DNA from: Euglena gracilis
Lineage: Eukaryota > Euglenida > Euglenophyceae > Euglenales
Assembly (NCBI GenBank): GCA_039621445.1
Contig: CP154954.1
Span: 54,432,838 to 54,496,837, forward strand
Length of the DNA stretch: 64,000 nucleotides
Direction: 5' to 3'
The translations under genes and the position numbers were made by a program. The number at the start of each line of letters is the position of its first letter. Position 1 is the first letter of the stretch. The notes beneath the pieces are model-generated. The model was not told the origin of the DNA and made no database searches. It worked only from the letters and a program-made list of their open reading frames with translations. Of this stretch, positions 1 through 13,300 are shown piece after piece.

Positions 1-156
1 CCCTGGGGACAAAAAATGGCCGAAAAATCGCGAGATTGCTAAAAATAGCACTTTCCGGCGCCGAAAGGTATCCCACCCCCCTCCAGGGGGGGGCTTGGCC
101 GGACCCACCCACTCTACCCCCCCCCCCCCGGGGGTCCACGACTAAAAAAACCCCTG
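1..156. mobile_element. hAT-like MITE family A, 5'-truncated by window edge
   Basis: Right part of the family whose full copies run from CAGGGGTTTTTTTA to TAAAAAAACCCCTG (about 215-290 bp). Visible here are the shared core 'ggccgaaaaatcgcga', the GGCGCC palindrome region, long C/G runs and the terminus CCCCTG at 156. The left end lies outside the window, so the 8-bp target duplication cannot be checked. Confidence 0.75.
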
Positions 157-794
157 CGCAAAACCTTGAAGATCATATGGGAAGAAACCTATGCAAAGCG
201 GTGGTGACACCCCGTCGCACATTTGTTCGCCTTGGCCGGTGTTCTTTTTTTTTTTTGGCCATTCCAGAAAAAAATTCGAAAAAAACCAAAAATCTCGGAG
301 TAAAATGAACGTTCAGGCCAACTGCCCTTGCGTGCTTGCCACCATTCGTTGGGAAAAGAAAAGGCATTCAGCACTGCGCAAACCTCCCGTTTACTTTTAG
401 AATCCAAACCCTGGGTTTTGGCCCAAAATGCAGGGGGCAATCAATCGGTCAGCCAGTGACCAAATGAAAAATAAGTCCTGAGGGGTGAGCATCATTTGTG
501 GGTTATTGTTGATGAAGGGTGTGCAACTACATCCAACCAGCACAAGCCCATTGCAGAAAGGTAAACACACAAAAAATACGCTTTTGACGTCGGCATGTCA
601 CAACACAAGGCCAGTGTATCGGAACCAAAGTTCATTCCGCTTCTCTGGTTTCTTCACTTCAGGACGGCCCCCAAGCCTGATAAAAATTCCCGTCCCAGCA
701 TATCCAGTGAGGAATTCACAGGAAAAATGACCGAAGAATGGCCATATTGCGGCAAGGTGGGTCAAAATTGGGGAAAAATATTTCTGTCATACCT

Positions 795-1230
795 CCCCCC
801 CCCCTTGTCATACGACCACCCCACTATAACGACCCCCCAGTCGCAGGTTGCAGGTCAGGGGGGTCTAGCGACCAACCCCCCCGGTCGCAGGTTGCAAGTC
901 AGGACCAAAAAAAAGGCTGTTTTTTTTTGAGGTTGTATGAAGATTCATCCATGTATGCCGCCTTTTTCCAGACATTTTCCAAGTTCCCCATCGGCGCTCA
1001 TGGTTTATACACCCGTAGCAATGGCTCGAAAGCCTCCACGGTTGTACAAAGTCCTTCATCGCACCCATGACAGCAGTTCAGGTCCCCGTTGGTATCGGTC
1101 AATATCGTGAACAACAACCACCCCCATTATAACGACCACCCCCCGCTCGCAGGTTCCAGGTTAGGGGGGTCTAACGACCAGCCCCCCGGTCGCAGGTTGC
1201 AGGTACCCGGTCGTACGACAAGGGGGGGGG
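795..1230. mobile_element. Inverted-repeat element, family with GTCGTACGACAAGG ends
   Basis: The left end reads TACCTCCC...CCTTGTCATACGAC and the right end GTCGTACGACAAGG...GGGAGGTA, a clear terminal inverted repeat padded by C or G runs. Inside are repeated units built on 'gtcgcaggttgcaggt'. Related copies lie at 3491-3635 and 61063-61226. No coding sequence is seen. It lies downstream of the DYNC2I2 stop codon. Confidence 0.65.
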
Positions 1231-1365
1231 AGGTAAGATCCTTGGTAACATCGCCCATCCACCCAAAATGTCAAAGAATGAGTTTTTTTTTTGGCGCTGC
1301 CGGTTACAAAATTTTTTTTCCGCGGTGGTCGCGGCGCACGGAAACATTTTTTCCGGTCGCACTAA

Positions 1366-4300
1366 CTACAAGTATTGTCGGGACCGACGCTGGTCGATAC
1401 CCGGACCTGCCGTTGGGGGAAAACGGACAACTTCCCATCCCACATGTGGACCGCCCTGCTTCGCCCCCAACACGGCGGCTTCGTGCTGCGAGGGGGTGGC
1501 CAACGCGTGGCTCAGCTTCCAGATCCGGACGTGGCCCAGCGCATCCCCGGTGGCCAGGAGCTCTTTGTTGACGGGGTTGAAATCCCAGCCATGCCAGGGC
1601 TTGGAGGGAGGCCGGAAACTTGGGGGCGGACTTCGGTTGACTGCATGCACTCTTGAGCTTTGACCCGAAAGCACTGCAACACGGTGGGGCCCCAACCATC
1701 CTGCCCAAAATTCCCCAGCCAGTGAGTTGGACTGTCCTGGAGTGCCGTCTGGACAATCCCTTTGTATGGAAACTCGTCAGGAGACAACTTTGACCAGCCG
1801 GCGAGAGGTTTTTTAAGGACCCGGGGGTGCCAACCAGGGTTCGATGTAAGGAGAGGAGGGGTGGGGTCCGGAGCGCCCCTGCGGGGCAGGAGGGGGGGGG
1901 GGGGGGGTGGGCGGGGACACCCCTCCCCACCTAAACAGTGGCGCGGTCAGGGTGACCGAAAAATTTTGACCCCCCAAAACGACCAAAAATGCCATTTTGG
2001 GCACTTTTTGGGCAAAAATTGGCCAAAAATGCAAAAAATTTTCGGCGCAAAGCGCCGGAGGAAAAAATTGACCCTTTTTGGGGCGGAGGGTCCCCGGTAC
2101 CCCCCGCGTGGCGGTCCGGACCCCCCTTGCAGGTGGGGGGGGGTGGTCTGGACCCCCCCCTGCGGCCCAGGAGGGGGGGGGGGTGGGGGGGGCCCCCCCC
2201 CAACCTAAACCATGTACGCCCTCCTTATATCGAACCCTGGTGCCAACCCCCAGAGGACGCACTTTTGGGGTCCAATTTGTTTTGGTACTTTGCACTGAAA
2301 ATAGAGGGAATCCTGCACCAGATCAAAAAAAAAACCGTCTGCAACCCACAGGCTCATTTCAACGCAGGGGACCCCCCCACTGGTCCCCACACACCCACAG
2401 GGGTACCCTGGCGTGTACTCGGACCGGATGTGGCAAAATTGGAAGCCCGATAGCAGAAAAAAACACCCAGGTATAAATTTTTGCCCCGCAACATTGGAAA
2501 AAAAGAGAACTGGCAGCCATTTTCAACCCATTTTGCCCATTTTTGGTACTCGCGGAGACAAATAAGAAAAACATGTTACCCGCCCGAAGCCAAAAAGCGG
2601 TCAGAGAGGAATCCAAATGCTGTTACTGATGTGGAAGGGTGTTGGACGTTCCCCTCTAGCTCCCTTGGAGGCTCCCTTGTGCCTTGTGGAACAAAAAAAA
2701 ATAGCAAAATGGTGGGCACATTTGCGAAACAAACAACGATCCTCCTGGGGCCCCAACCGCAGCATGGACGAGGGCCAGCACCGGGACTCCCTCGGACCCC
2801 GCCGGCATGGAACAGACGGGCTTGATGCCGCTGTCCTCGAGGTCGAACAGGTACAGCTGCCCGTCGCGGGCCACGGCGGCGCAGACGAAGGGCCGGGCCG
2901 GGGACCACTTTGCGTCGTAGAGGTAGGCGTCCGGCGAGGCGGAGGGGGTGGCCTGGAGATTGGGCTGGTTTGGCTTGAACCCCCCCACAAAACAATGCCC
3001 GATGGACGATGGAAGGATTAACCCCAGCCCCCCAAATGTGACCCTCCAAATATAAAACCCCCTCGGTGCACCAAGGCTCCTGATCTGTTTGTGGCCGGTG
3101 CTGAGTTGGCTGTGTGCTGTGTGGCAAAACATGTTGCACAGTTGAGACCAAGAGTTGATTTGGTGACCAAATACAACCCCATCCGCTCAGAAAACGCCAA
3201 TAAGCATCACACAAGCAGTGTCGAATGGGGGAAATCCCCTAAAACTCCATACGATTTGGAATTTCTGCCCAAATATAAAACGGAATATTTTTAGAATTTT
3301 CAAAAAAGTTTGTTGTAATGCATTAAAGCTTTTCAGGTTGGTGTGTGCAAATGCCCGTTTTTTTTTTTTTTGGTTGGTGTGTGAAAATGTTGGCCACAGG
3401 TGTGGTACCGTCGACCGGGCGGCAGGTGGTGTTACCCCAAACCACCCCCAGCCCAGTGGACAACCCTTGGCAAGGGGGTATATTTATTTCCTGCCCCCCC
3501 CCCCTTATCCTATGACCGGGTTCCTGCAACCTGTGACCGGGGGGGGGGGGGTCGTAACACCCCCATGACCTGCAACCTGTGACCGGGGGGTGGTCGTAAA
3601 TGAGGGGTGGTCGTACGACAAGGGGGGGGGGGCAGGAAAGCTGCCTTAAAAATACTTTAAAAAACCTCAAAAATGTCTTGTTGCCAAATGTCGACAAAAA
3701 CAAGCCAACTCCGGAAAAATAATTTTTTTTTCGACTATTTAATTTCGGACCCCCCGTTCGATGCCGGGATGGCCCTTGGGCTTCCCTTGGTAAATAGACG
3801 CCTTAAAAATTGAAAATGCCTTAAAACCCTTAATTTTTTTTTCAAATTTACGCCTTAAAAAAATACCTCTGCCCCTTGCAACCATTTTCAAAATTGAATT
3901 TTTTTTTAAAATCCCACAGACCAAAAAAATCATACATCCAATTTTTTTAAAAAAAATTATACCATTTTACAATGTCATGAAATCTGAAAGAAGAACATAT
4001 CACGTTTTTGGGAATCCAAAACAACGATGATTTTTTGGGGCCAGTCAACCCGGGGTCAACCACCCACCCACCACCCAAAACCCAGCCAAAATCGGCTTAA
4101 AACCCTTAAAAATTTCTAGCCCGGCCTTTGGCTGGGCCAAAATCTGACCCATGGCGCACCCCCCCCCCCCAGCACCCACCAACTCTCAAACCCCCGGGTT
4201 AAATGTGTGTTAAATGAATCTATGGTCAAGGCACCCTTTTTCTTATCTGCCTCAGTGCCTGGGGCAGGGATCGGTGCTCATCCGTGGCGGGGGGTTTGTT

Positions 4301-7300
4301 GCATAATTTGTTGCATAAACACTTATATTGACTGGGCCAATCATCCAAAAATGTTGAAAAACAATGAATAATGACAAATTGAGTGATAAAACATTTGCAA
4401 CGTCCGAACCACCGGCATCACGATCAAAGAGGATATTACGTGCATCCAATGCATGCTGATGTATTAGACTTTATGCTTTATGCTGACCATCACACCTCCC
4501 TCTTGGTCAAAAATCCTCGCCAGTGGATGAGGAGTCACCAAACTCCACATCCGCACTTATCCATTTCAGGATAAACACCAATCCGGGGAGGATCTCCACT
4601 CACAAATCCATCAAGCAAGAACATCATTTATTCTTCAAAACAAAGTGCAAAATGTGCACTTGTTGATCAGTGCCTCTTCAAGCCAATTCCCAATCGATGG
4701 CGTGCAACTTCCCTCCTTCGTTGACGTTGAACAGCTTCAACACCCCATCCAGGCATCATTTCTTAAGGCGCCTTGGAAAACCTTAACAAACCTGAAAATT
4801 TCTTTTGGCCAAAATACCTTAAAAAATTGGTCCTGGAAAATTTTTCGAATTATGAGCAAAAAAGCAACAACAAATCGCAAAATCTCAGCAAAAACAAAAC
4901 AACTCAGGAAAAAATATGATTTGTGGCATCGCTGGAACATTGTCTATCCACTCAAAGCTCCAAAAAAAATGGGTTTGATTCTCAACCTGGACCGACGTTG
5001 GTTCGATGCCTGGATGGTTCTTTGACTGCCCAAGAAAAATAGACGCCTGAAATTCTTAACTGAAAATGCCTTAAAAAACCTTCAATAACCTTTAAAAAAA
5101 CGCCTTAAAAAACCTTGAAAATTTTTCGAAAATTTTGCCTTAAAAACAACAATGCCTGACCCCATCAGAGCTGGCCGACAGGAACAAGTTGCGGTGGAAC
5201 GGGGAGCAGTGGACCTGCTGCACAGGTCCCTGGTGGGACTCGGAGCCAGGCTGAACGTGCCCACCGCCGGTGGGGAGGAGGGGGGGGTCAATGGAATGCC
5301 CCGGGATGCCTGCAGAGACCGGCAGAGGTCCACCCCCTCCTGAGGGGGGGGGGGGGGGGGGGGGGGCCGCATTTTGTCCCACGCCGGCCTTGTGCTGGGC
5401 TTCCGGCAGCAGAGACTGCCGTCAGGCACAATGGGATCCTCCCACGGGGTTGGGTGTGGGTGCCTTGGAGTTCCCCAGTGCAGTCAGCCTGCTTGTAACG
5501 GAAATTCACGGGGTCGGTCAGTGTGATGCGCACCTGTGGAACAAAATGCGTGGTGCGGGGTGGGGTTGCCAAGCACATCCAACGTACCAGCGGTTTGTTT
5601 TGCTCACTTCACATATGCCCCCTTGATGGGAAAAACAAATACAAACACTCACATATGCCAAAACAAATTTACATAAAAAGAAAACGTCATTTTGTTTCAG
5701 GAAGTCTCCAAGCCACCCCCCTCCCCAGGAGCGGGACAAAGGGATCGGGCGGTTCAAAATGATTTCCCTCGGAACTGTTGCTTGCATTTCCCCCCACCCC
5801 AGTGGCACATCTCCTCCAGAGGGGGCCTAAATAAACGGAGTAAAGTGAAAGGCATGTTGTTGGTGTCTATCTGTTGGGACGTTGTTGTATGTTCATGATG
5901 GGCCACGTGGCCAAAGCAGAGATGGAAAGAAATGAGCCTAACAACCATCTGAGGTGGGACAGCGTGAGCCCACGTATTTCCACGTTTTTCTGTGGGGGGG
6001 GTGTTTTTTTGGGTTTGCATCATGGTTGCCTGTGCTTGAATTTTCTGCCTTTTATTTCATTTGCTGCTTTCTCCACTTTTCAATTGATACCAATGCACCA
6101 TCCACCCCTAACCACCCGACACTCAGCTGGCTGAGGCGGACTTTCTTTTGAAAGAAAATGGGCTTAATTGCTGGAGGTTCAAAAATGGAACAGGAATGAG
6201 CAAAAACCTGTCAGGGGCCCTTCCCTGCCTTCCGAACCTTTCGTTGGCGGCCGGGGGAGGCATACGTGGGTGCTCTTTGCGCTGGCCCCCTCCATGATCT
6301 GGGCCGGCTTCAATGCCGCCCGGCAGACCCCGCCCGTCTCCGTCCCGAGCAGCACCACGCTCTCCAACGTCCAGGAGAGGAAACGACATGGACGAGCGGG
6401 AACCTTTTGGGGGGGCCCTGACCCCCCCCCTGCCACACAAAATAAGGCCCGATTTCCAACAAAAAATACAGAAGAGACAAAACAAAGCCCTCAATGGAGA
6501 AATGGGTCCTATTTTCGATTGTGAATTTAACACCCCTCTTTTCTGTGGCTGCAATATAGCTGCAACAGACACTCAACAAGATTTTTGTTCATTGCATTCC
6601 TTTTGGACCCATTGACACATACTCTCCCATCCATGGGAAATTTGACAACAAATTTTACCCAAATTCACCCCCCCCATAATAATAGCCCCAAAAAAAAAGC
6701 CCCTCCCTCCCAAGATCCTCTTCGAGCAATCTCCGTTTTGGGTGGTCGCTGCCTCTGGCGGGGCCTCCGGCTTGAGCGTCACCGCGCTCTGCAGGGTGTG
6801 CAGGAGGCCGATGCAGGTGCAGCCCAGGGCGCCGCGCTTGCTCCCCAGCTCGTAGCCCCCCACCGGGGAAGCCAGGGCGTTGTTGAGGTTCCACACCGCC
6901 GCCACGCCGTCGCCCGGGCCGCCCCCAGTCCGCAATGTTGCTGAAAAAAAAAAGTGCACGACAGCCACTGGGGGGTAAACCATCCCGATCCTGCTGCAAA
7001 TTCTCTCGCGAATCATCCATCTGTTCTCATTCTGGCCGTGCAAAAACCACACCGCTGAAACCATTGGCGTGCCGTCATCGACAATTCAAAATCGCTTGGT
7101 GGGAAATCAGAGAACCCACCGATCGCACCCCGAACGGCGACCGCCTGCCCAGGATCTTCCCATCCCCACTGACGCTGAGGATGACGTACTTCGCCCAGGG
7201 CGGTCCTTGAAGAAATTAAAAAAAAAACAAACTCGCTGTCCCAGCACATTCAGTGAAAAATACACACGAAAATGGCCAAAAGAGATTTGCCATTTTTCAG

Positions 7301-10300
7301 CGAGAACAGGTCGACATCGGGGGAGAAAATTGATTCCTTGCATCCTTGGACCATCATCGCCCATCCACCCAAAACGTCAAAAGAATGGTTTTCGACCTTT
7401 TTAATTTTCAACCCGTTCAAACCCCAGTTCAGCCCTTGGCCTTCCCTGTCCCTTGAGGACCGCCCTGACTTCGCCTTGCCCTCCCTCCGGTTGATGGCCC
7501 ACAGCACCTTGTGAACGGGGTCTGTGTGGAGGAGGACGTGGGTGCTGAGCGTGTTGGTGGTCTGCGCCACCAGGTTGTCCTCCTGGGCGGGCGGGGTGGG
7601 CGAATCGGTGGGGTCAGGGTTTTCTCAAGGACCCCCAGGGGTCCCGAGGGCCGGCTGGAAAACAGGTGCTGGCGGGACCCCTCCCATACAATTTTTTACT
7701 GACCCCCGGGGGGGTCACTCCACTCTTCGAAAAACCAGTCAATCACTTTTTTCGGGAAACCTGTCAGTCCCCCCCCCCCCCCAGGGGGGTCAGCCACTCA
7801 GGAAATCCGGCCACTTTCCAGTCACTTAAAAGTATTTTGGCCAAAAAAATTTCCCCAGCTCCTTTGGTGCCGGGGTCACTCAAACTACTTTTGCCCACCC
7901 CTGGCTGCCCCTCCCCCCCAGGGGTGTCGACCCCCCCCCCACCGACCCGGGCATTTTCCCCCATTTTGGGAAAACGGGTATTTTGGACGAAATTTTTTTT
8001 TGAAAAATGAACCCAGAATACATGATTTTTCGATGGAAAACCACATTTTTTCACAAAAAAAATCTCAAAAATTTCAGGTTTAAAAACTGGTAGTTTTTAG
8101 GGGGGGAAACGAAGGTCAAAAAAAGTGGACCAAAAGCACAATCAAATTTTACTGGCATTTTTTCTCTTGGAAATTTTTGTTGGATTTTCAACAGCATTTT
8201 TTTGCTTCAAAAAACCTCTCAAAATCAAAAATTTGAGAAAATATTAAATTTCTGGAAGTTGTGAAAAAATGGGGTTTTGATGGGGTTTTTGGGGGGGGAC
8301 CCCCTATGTGGGTCCCAAAATGGGTCAAAAAAACAACCGGCGCCGAAGGCACCAGAAAAAATTTTTTCATGTCCAAAAATTGTTGCTCCAGGAAATACGG
8401 GAAGAGGTTTTGGGTGTGGTTGTCGACCCCACGCACATCCTTGGCTGTTTGGGCGATTCCCGTTCTGTCCTGCCCCCCGGGGAGGGGTCCAGGCCAAGCT
8501 TGTGCTTACCGACCGGGGCAGACATTCATTTAGTGTGGTTCACAAAAGACGTGTGAACCACAAATTTTTTTCTGGTGTCCACAGGTGAACCACAAAAAAA
8601 TTTTTGGTGTCCACAGGTGAACCACAAAAATTTTTGTGGTGTCCACAAAAATTTTTGTGGTTCACCTGTGGACACCAAAAATTTTTTTGTGGTTCACCTG
8701 TGGACACCAAAAAATTTTTTGCAGGTTTTACGCCAATGTCATGTCGAAATGTCCTTCCAAGTGAAGCACGGGGAAGTGAACAGAAAATCTGTATTGTTTC
8801 GCCTGTTCTACCCTTCGTCAATCGTGCAATTGTCTCCACGTGGTTTGACGTATTTGCATTATGCACTTTGGATAGTGACATTCAATTTCTGTTCAGTTTG
8901 TTCAGTTTCTGTTATCTTCATAATTTTCATAAATGTTAACGTTCTTCGTTGTTATTGGGATTGGAATATCGTTTGGTGATCATTGTTGATCATTTCAATC
9001 CATACTATTTTTTTTCACAGATTCTTTCAAAGCGGTTTTACGCTTCATTTTTGGTGTGCAAACATTATGCATATTTTTCACATTACATTCTGTATGATTG
9101 ATTGCGTTCAGTTTTCGTTGCACATCTCCTGCTTTTGAAGCGGAATGCAATATTTACCGCTTCCATTTTTTTTAATTTTTCTGTTTCGTTCCTTCGGGGC
9201 CTACGGCAGCAGAAACAACGCTTGTTTTGTCGGTTCCTCCTGTTCATGTATTTCTTGATTGGTTTTGTTGATTTTACTAGAATTCGAAAGTAAATTGACC
9301 TTCAGGTCTGTTTTCGACTGTATAGGTCTCCTTTACTGTGAGCCAAACGTCCACCGGAATTGGCCAAAATCAGAACCTCTTCAAAAAAAATCGAAAAATA
9401 TGACCCTTTTATGGAAGTGGTTTTCCGCTTCCTCTTCTGTTTTTAGAGCACCAGAATTTTTGGCCAACTTACGCCGCCTGAGTCAAAAATGTTCAAAGAA
9501 GATTGCTTCATTGCTGTTGATGAGAAAGAAAATGATGCAAATGTCAGCAGGCGGTGGGAAATGTTTTGGTGTCCACATATGAACCACAAATATTACTTTG
9601 GTGTCCACAGGTGAACCACAAAAAAAAATTTGGTGTCCCCAAGTGAACCACAAAAATTTTTTTGATGTCGACAAGTGAACAACAAAAATTTTTTGGTGTC
9701 CACAAGTGAACCACAAAAATTTTTGTGGTGTCCACAGTGAACCACAAAATGACAACCTTGGTGTACCACACTAAATGAATGTCTGGACCGGGGGGGGGGA
9801 GGGTTCGATATAAGGACAGGTGGGGGGGGGTGGTCCGGACCCCCCCTGCGGGCCAGGAGGGGGGGGGGGGGGGGGGAGACCCCCCCCACCTAAACAGGGG
9901 GGCGGTCTGGGTGACCGAAAATTTTTGACCCCCAAAACGACCAAAGGTGCCATTTTGGGCAAAAATGTGCCAAAAATGCAAAAAAAATTCGGCGCAAAGC
10001 GCCGGAGGAAAAAATTGACCCTTTTTTGGGGGGGGGCGTAGACCCCCCCGAGGGTCGGTCCGGACCCCCCTGGCAGGTGGGGGGGGGGTGGTCCGGACCT
10101 CCCCTGCGGGCCAGGAGGGGGGGGGGTGGGGGGGGCACCCCCCCACCTAAACCATGTACGCCCTCCTTATATCAAACCCTGGGGGGGGGGGGGTGGGTGC
10201 TGTAGGGTGCCTGCCCATAGCAGGCACATCCCCCCCTTAGTTGCACTAAGGCTTCTTGTCTGTTTATGGCCGGCGCTAACTTCGCTTCTGGCCCAGCTTG

Positions 10301-13300
10301 CTGTGTGGTGAGTGGCCAGGTACCCTTTAGGCACATCCCCCCCCCCCCCGGCGGCCCGGGGGGTCTGGGGGGGACCTAGAAAATTTTCATTGAAAATGGC
10401 CTTTTTCCGGGGCCCCGGCGCCAGGGTCGGGGGGGGGGTGCTATGGGCCAAAACCCTCCCCCCCCCCCCCGGGGGTCGGATCGGGTGCTATGGGGTGCCT
10501 GCCCCTAGCACCCCCCCCATGGTGTAGGCACCCGACTAAGCACAAGCCTGGTCCAAACCAAAAACCAATCAGTCACTCTGAAAAAACCAGTCAGTCACTC
10601 CCCCCAGGGGGAGGGGAAGGCCAATGACCAAATGATTGTCTGGTTGGAACCCGGCTGGGAGCTGGACCCGGCGGGTAGAAAAAAAAAGCCTAAAAAGCCC
10701 CAATCCAGTCCACCTCCCAGCTGGCTGGCTGGACCCCCCAGGGGTCCCCTCCGGCTTGAGAAAAACCCTGGGTGGGGTGCTTGGTCGAGAGGCGCCTTAA
10801 GAAAAGGTGCACACTTATTAAGGCACTGCGCACAATTAGGGCACTGCGCATTTAGTAGGGGGGGGTTTACACCAACTGTGATGCAAGCAGTTACAAAATC
10901 AGATTTCTGCCACATGGCAAATCACAGATGAGATGGCAACGCCCTCGCAATGGCAGAAGCAACATAAAGCTTAAAAAACCTTCAAAAAAACCCTTAAAAA
11001 CCTTAAAAAAAATCACCCGGGGAAGTTTTTCTTCCCTGTGATGACCTTAAAAAACCTTAAAAATTATCCCTGAGAAAAAATTTTCTTGCACCAAACAAAT
11101 AATGGCATGTCTGAAACCACGCATAAAGCCAGTCAATGCAGAAGCGGTTGTGAACAAACAATGTGAAAACCGGATTGTTTGCCAAGGTTTCTGGCATAAT
11201 TCAGTCGGCCTCGGTTCACCAAAGGCTGTGACACAACGCAACAGGTTAATGGAGCGAGGGTCAGATGACGTCAACAAAATAGGCAGCCAGATCACCATTG
11301 AAATGAAGTGTGAGCAGCATCTTCAGGTTGTCCACTGATAAACCTGAAAAAGAGAATTGTACTCCCGTTCATCGCATTGCAGTTTGCATACGTTGCCTCT
11401 GAGCAGTGTGGATTCGTTTCAAAACACCATGCGCTCTTTCAGGATCTGCATTTGACCCAGAAATATAGATGTACTCCAATGCCAAACCAGATAGCACCGG
11501 CGTTCTGTCTTTCATATCCACCCAGAAGGTTTCCAAATCGAACCTCTTTCGTGTTGCTCGTTCACTGGTGCCCTTGAGCACCATCTAAGACAAAAAAATA
11601 TAGAGGTGAACGGGGTCGGGGGGGGGGGGGGGGGGCGGTGGGGGGGGGGGGCGGGGAGGGGGGGGGGAGGGGGGGGGGGGGGGGGGTGGGAAGGGATGGG
11701 GGGGGGGGGGGGCGCGGGGGGGGGGGGGAATGGGGGGAAAATCGGGGGGGGGGGGGGGGGGGGGGTGGGGGGGGGGAGGGGCGGGGGGGGGGGAAGGGGG
11801 GGGGGGGGGGGGGGGGAACAGGGGGGGGAAATTTTGGGGGGGGGGGGAAGGGGTTGGGATTTGGGGGGGGGGGGGGGGGGGAAAGGGGGAATGAAGAAGG
11901 GGGGGGGAGCGGGTGGGGGGGGGAAGGGGGGGAGGGGGGGGGAAGGGGGGGAAATCTCGTCAGCAAGCAGGTCTGCATTTACCACATGGAAATAAGGGGC
12001 TTTGGGTTGGGTTTTATATATTTCCCACTTCTGCAGGGACATCCTTGAAGGCTTCCAAATCTTCCATGTGTTTGTCAGATGGTCGTTCTGCAGAGCATAA
12101 AACAGATGACAAAAAAACAAAAAAAACCTGCACCTTTAAACCATGGAGGATAGAAATATTGCAACCGAAGCAGAAAACACTTGGATCTTTGTGGATACCC
12201 ACCCCAATGCTTGTCAATCACAACACCCATGTCACTGTACACCACCTTGCTCTCCTCCACAGCTTGTTGCACACAATAATTGTCACCAAATTGGCTCAAA
12301 CGCTCCAAGATAAAACATAAAGCGTCAGGGGGGGGGGTTGGCTGTACATACCTTGATGTTCGAGACGTCCACTTGTCTATCTTTCACCAGCTTTTCCATG
12401 TTTCGCATCCTGTTGGCCACAAATGGTCCAACTCAACAGCCTGCACTTGCTCGATCAGCCTTGCCACAGGTTCCATAACACTCAGAGACATTACAAGGCC
12501 CACCTGTAAATATAATATATAATGCAGTGCACACAAACAATAAACATGCCTTGAATTGCATCATGAGGACTTCCGACTTGAACGCCTTCTTTAGTTCCCT
12601 CAATGCACTTTGTTTCACCTCATCATTTTCAGGAGGTGCTTCATTCTCAAAGAACTTTTGCATCAAGCTGAACCAGCGGACAAGGATGAATGCCCAAGAA
12701 TGAACAGTACAACAAACACCAAGCACCGCCCTGACTGTAAATTCAAGAGCTTCTCGGTGTCCACCAGCAGGTGAAAGATGAAAATCTGGTCAAAAGATGT
12801 GTCATCCTCAGCGCGGTCCTTAAACAAATAAAAAAATCCGACGTCCCAGCACATTCAGATGAAACTGGGCAAAGAAATTTGGGATTTTGCGGTGAAAATG
12901 GGTCGACACCAGGGAAAAAAAGCGAACTCTTGCACTTTTCAACCGTCGCCCATCCACCCAAAACGTCAAAAAATGTGTTTTTATACTTTTTGATTTTAAG
13001 CCCCGTTCAAACCTCAGTCCTGCCTTACGGACTGGACCACATTGGTCATCCTCCACAATCTTCACGTTCCCAATGATGCGCAAATCCATGGCTTGCACAA
13101 TCACAATCACAACTGGACGGCCCAAAAAATAAGCGGGTTCCTCAATTCCAATTGAGAACCTAAAATAAAAACACAAGAACTTCCACCAACTGAGTGGGTA
13201 CACACTTTTTTCCAGCCAACTTCCTCTGCAATGCTGCGAAATGATCATCAAACACAGCCGGCAAATACGACACCATCAAAGATGCTGCTCGCGGCACATT

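Noticed and set aside
8560-8725. CRISPR-like array of ~30-bp repeats
   Set aside because: The repeats have no unique spacers, invert midway, and are the subterminal arrays of a DNA transposon in a eukaryotic genome.
11562-12120. Proline-rich and glycine-rich open frames around 11.6-12.0 kb
   Set aside because: They arise from the poly-G tract. Only the short ends of one frame overlap real transposase blocks.
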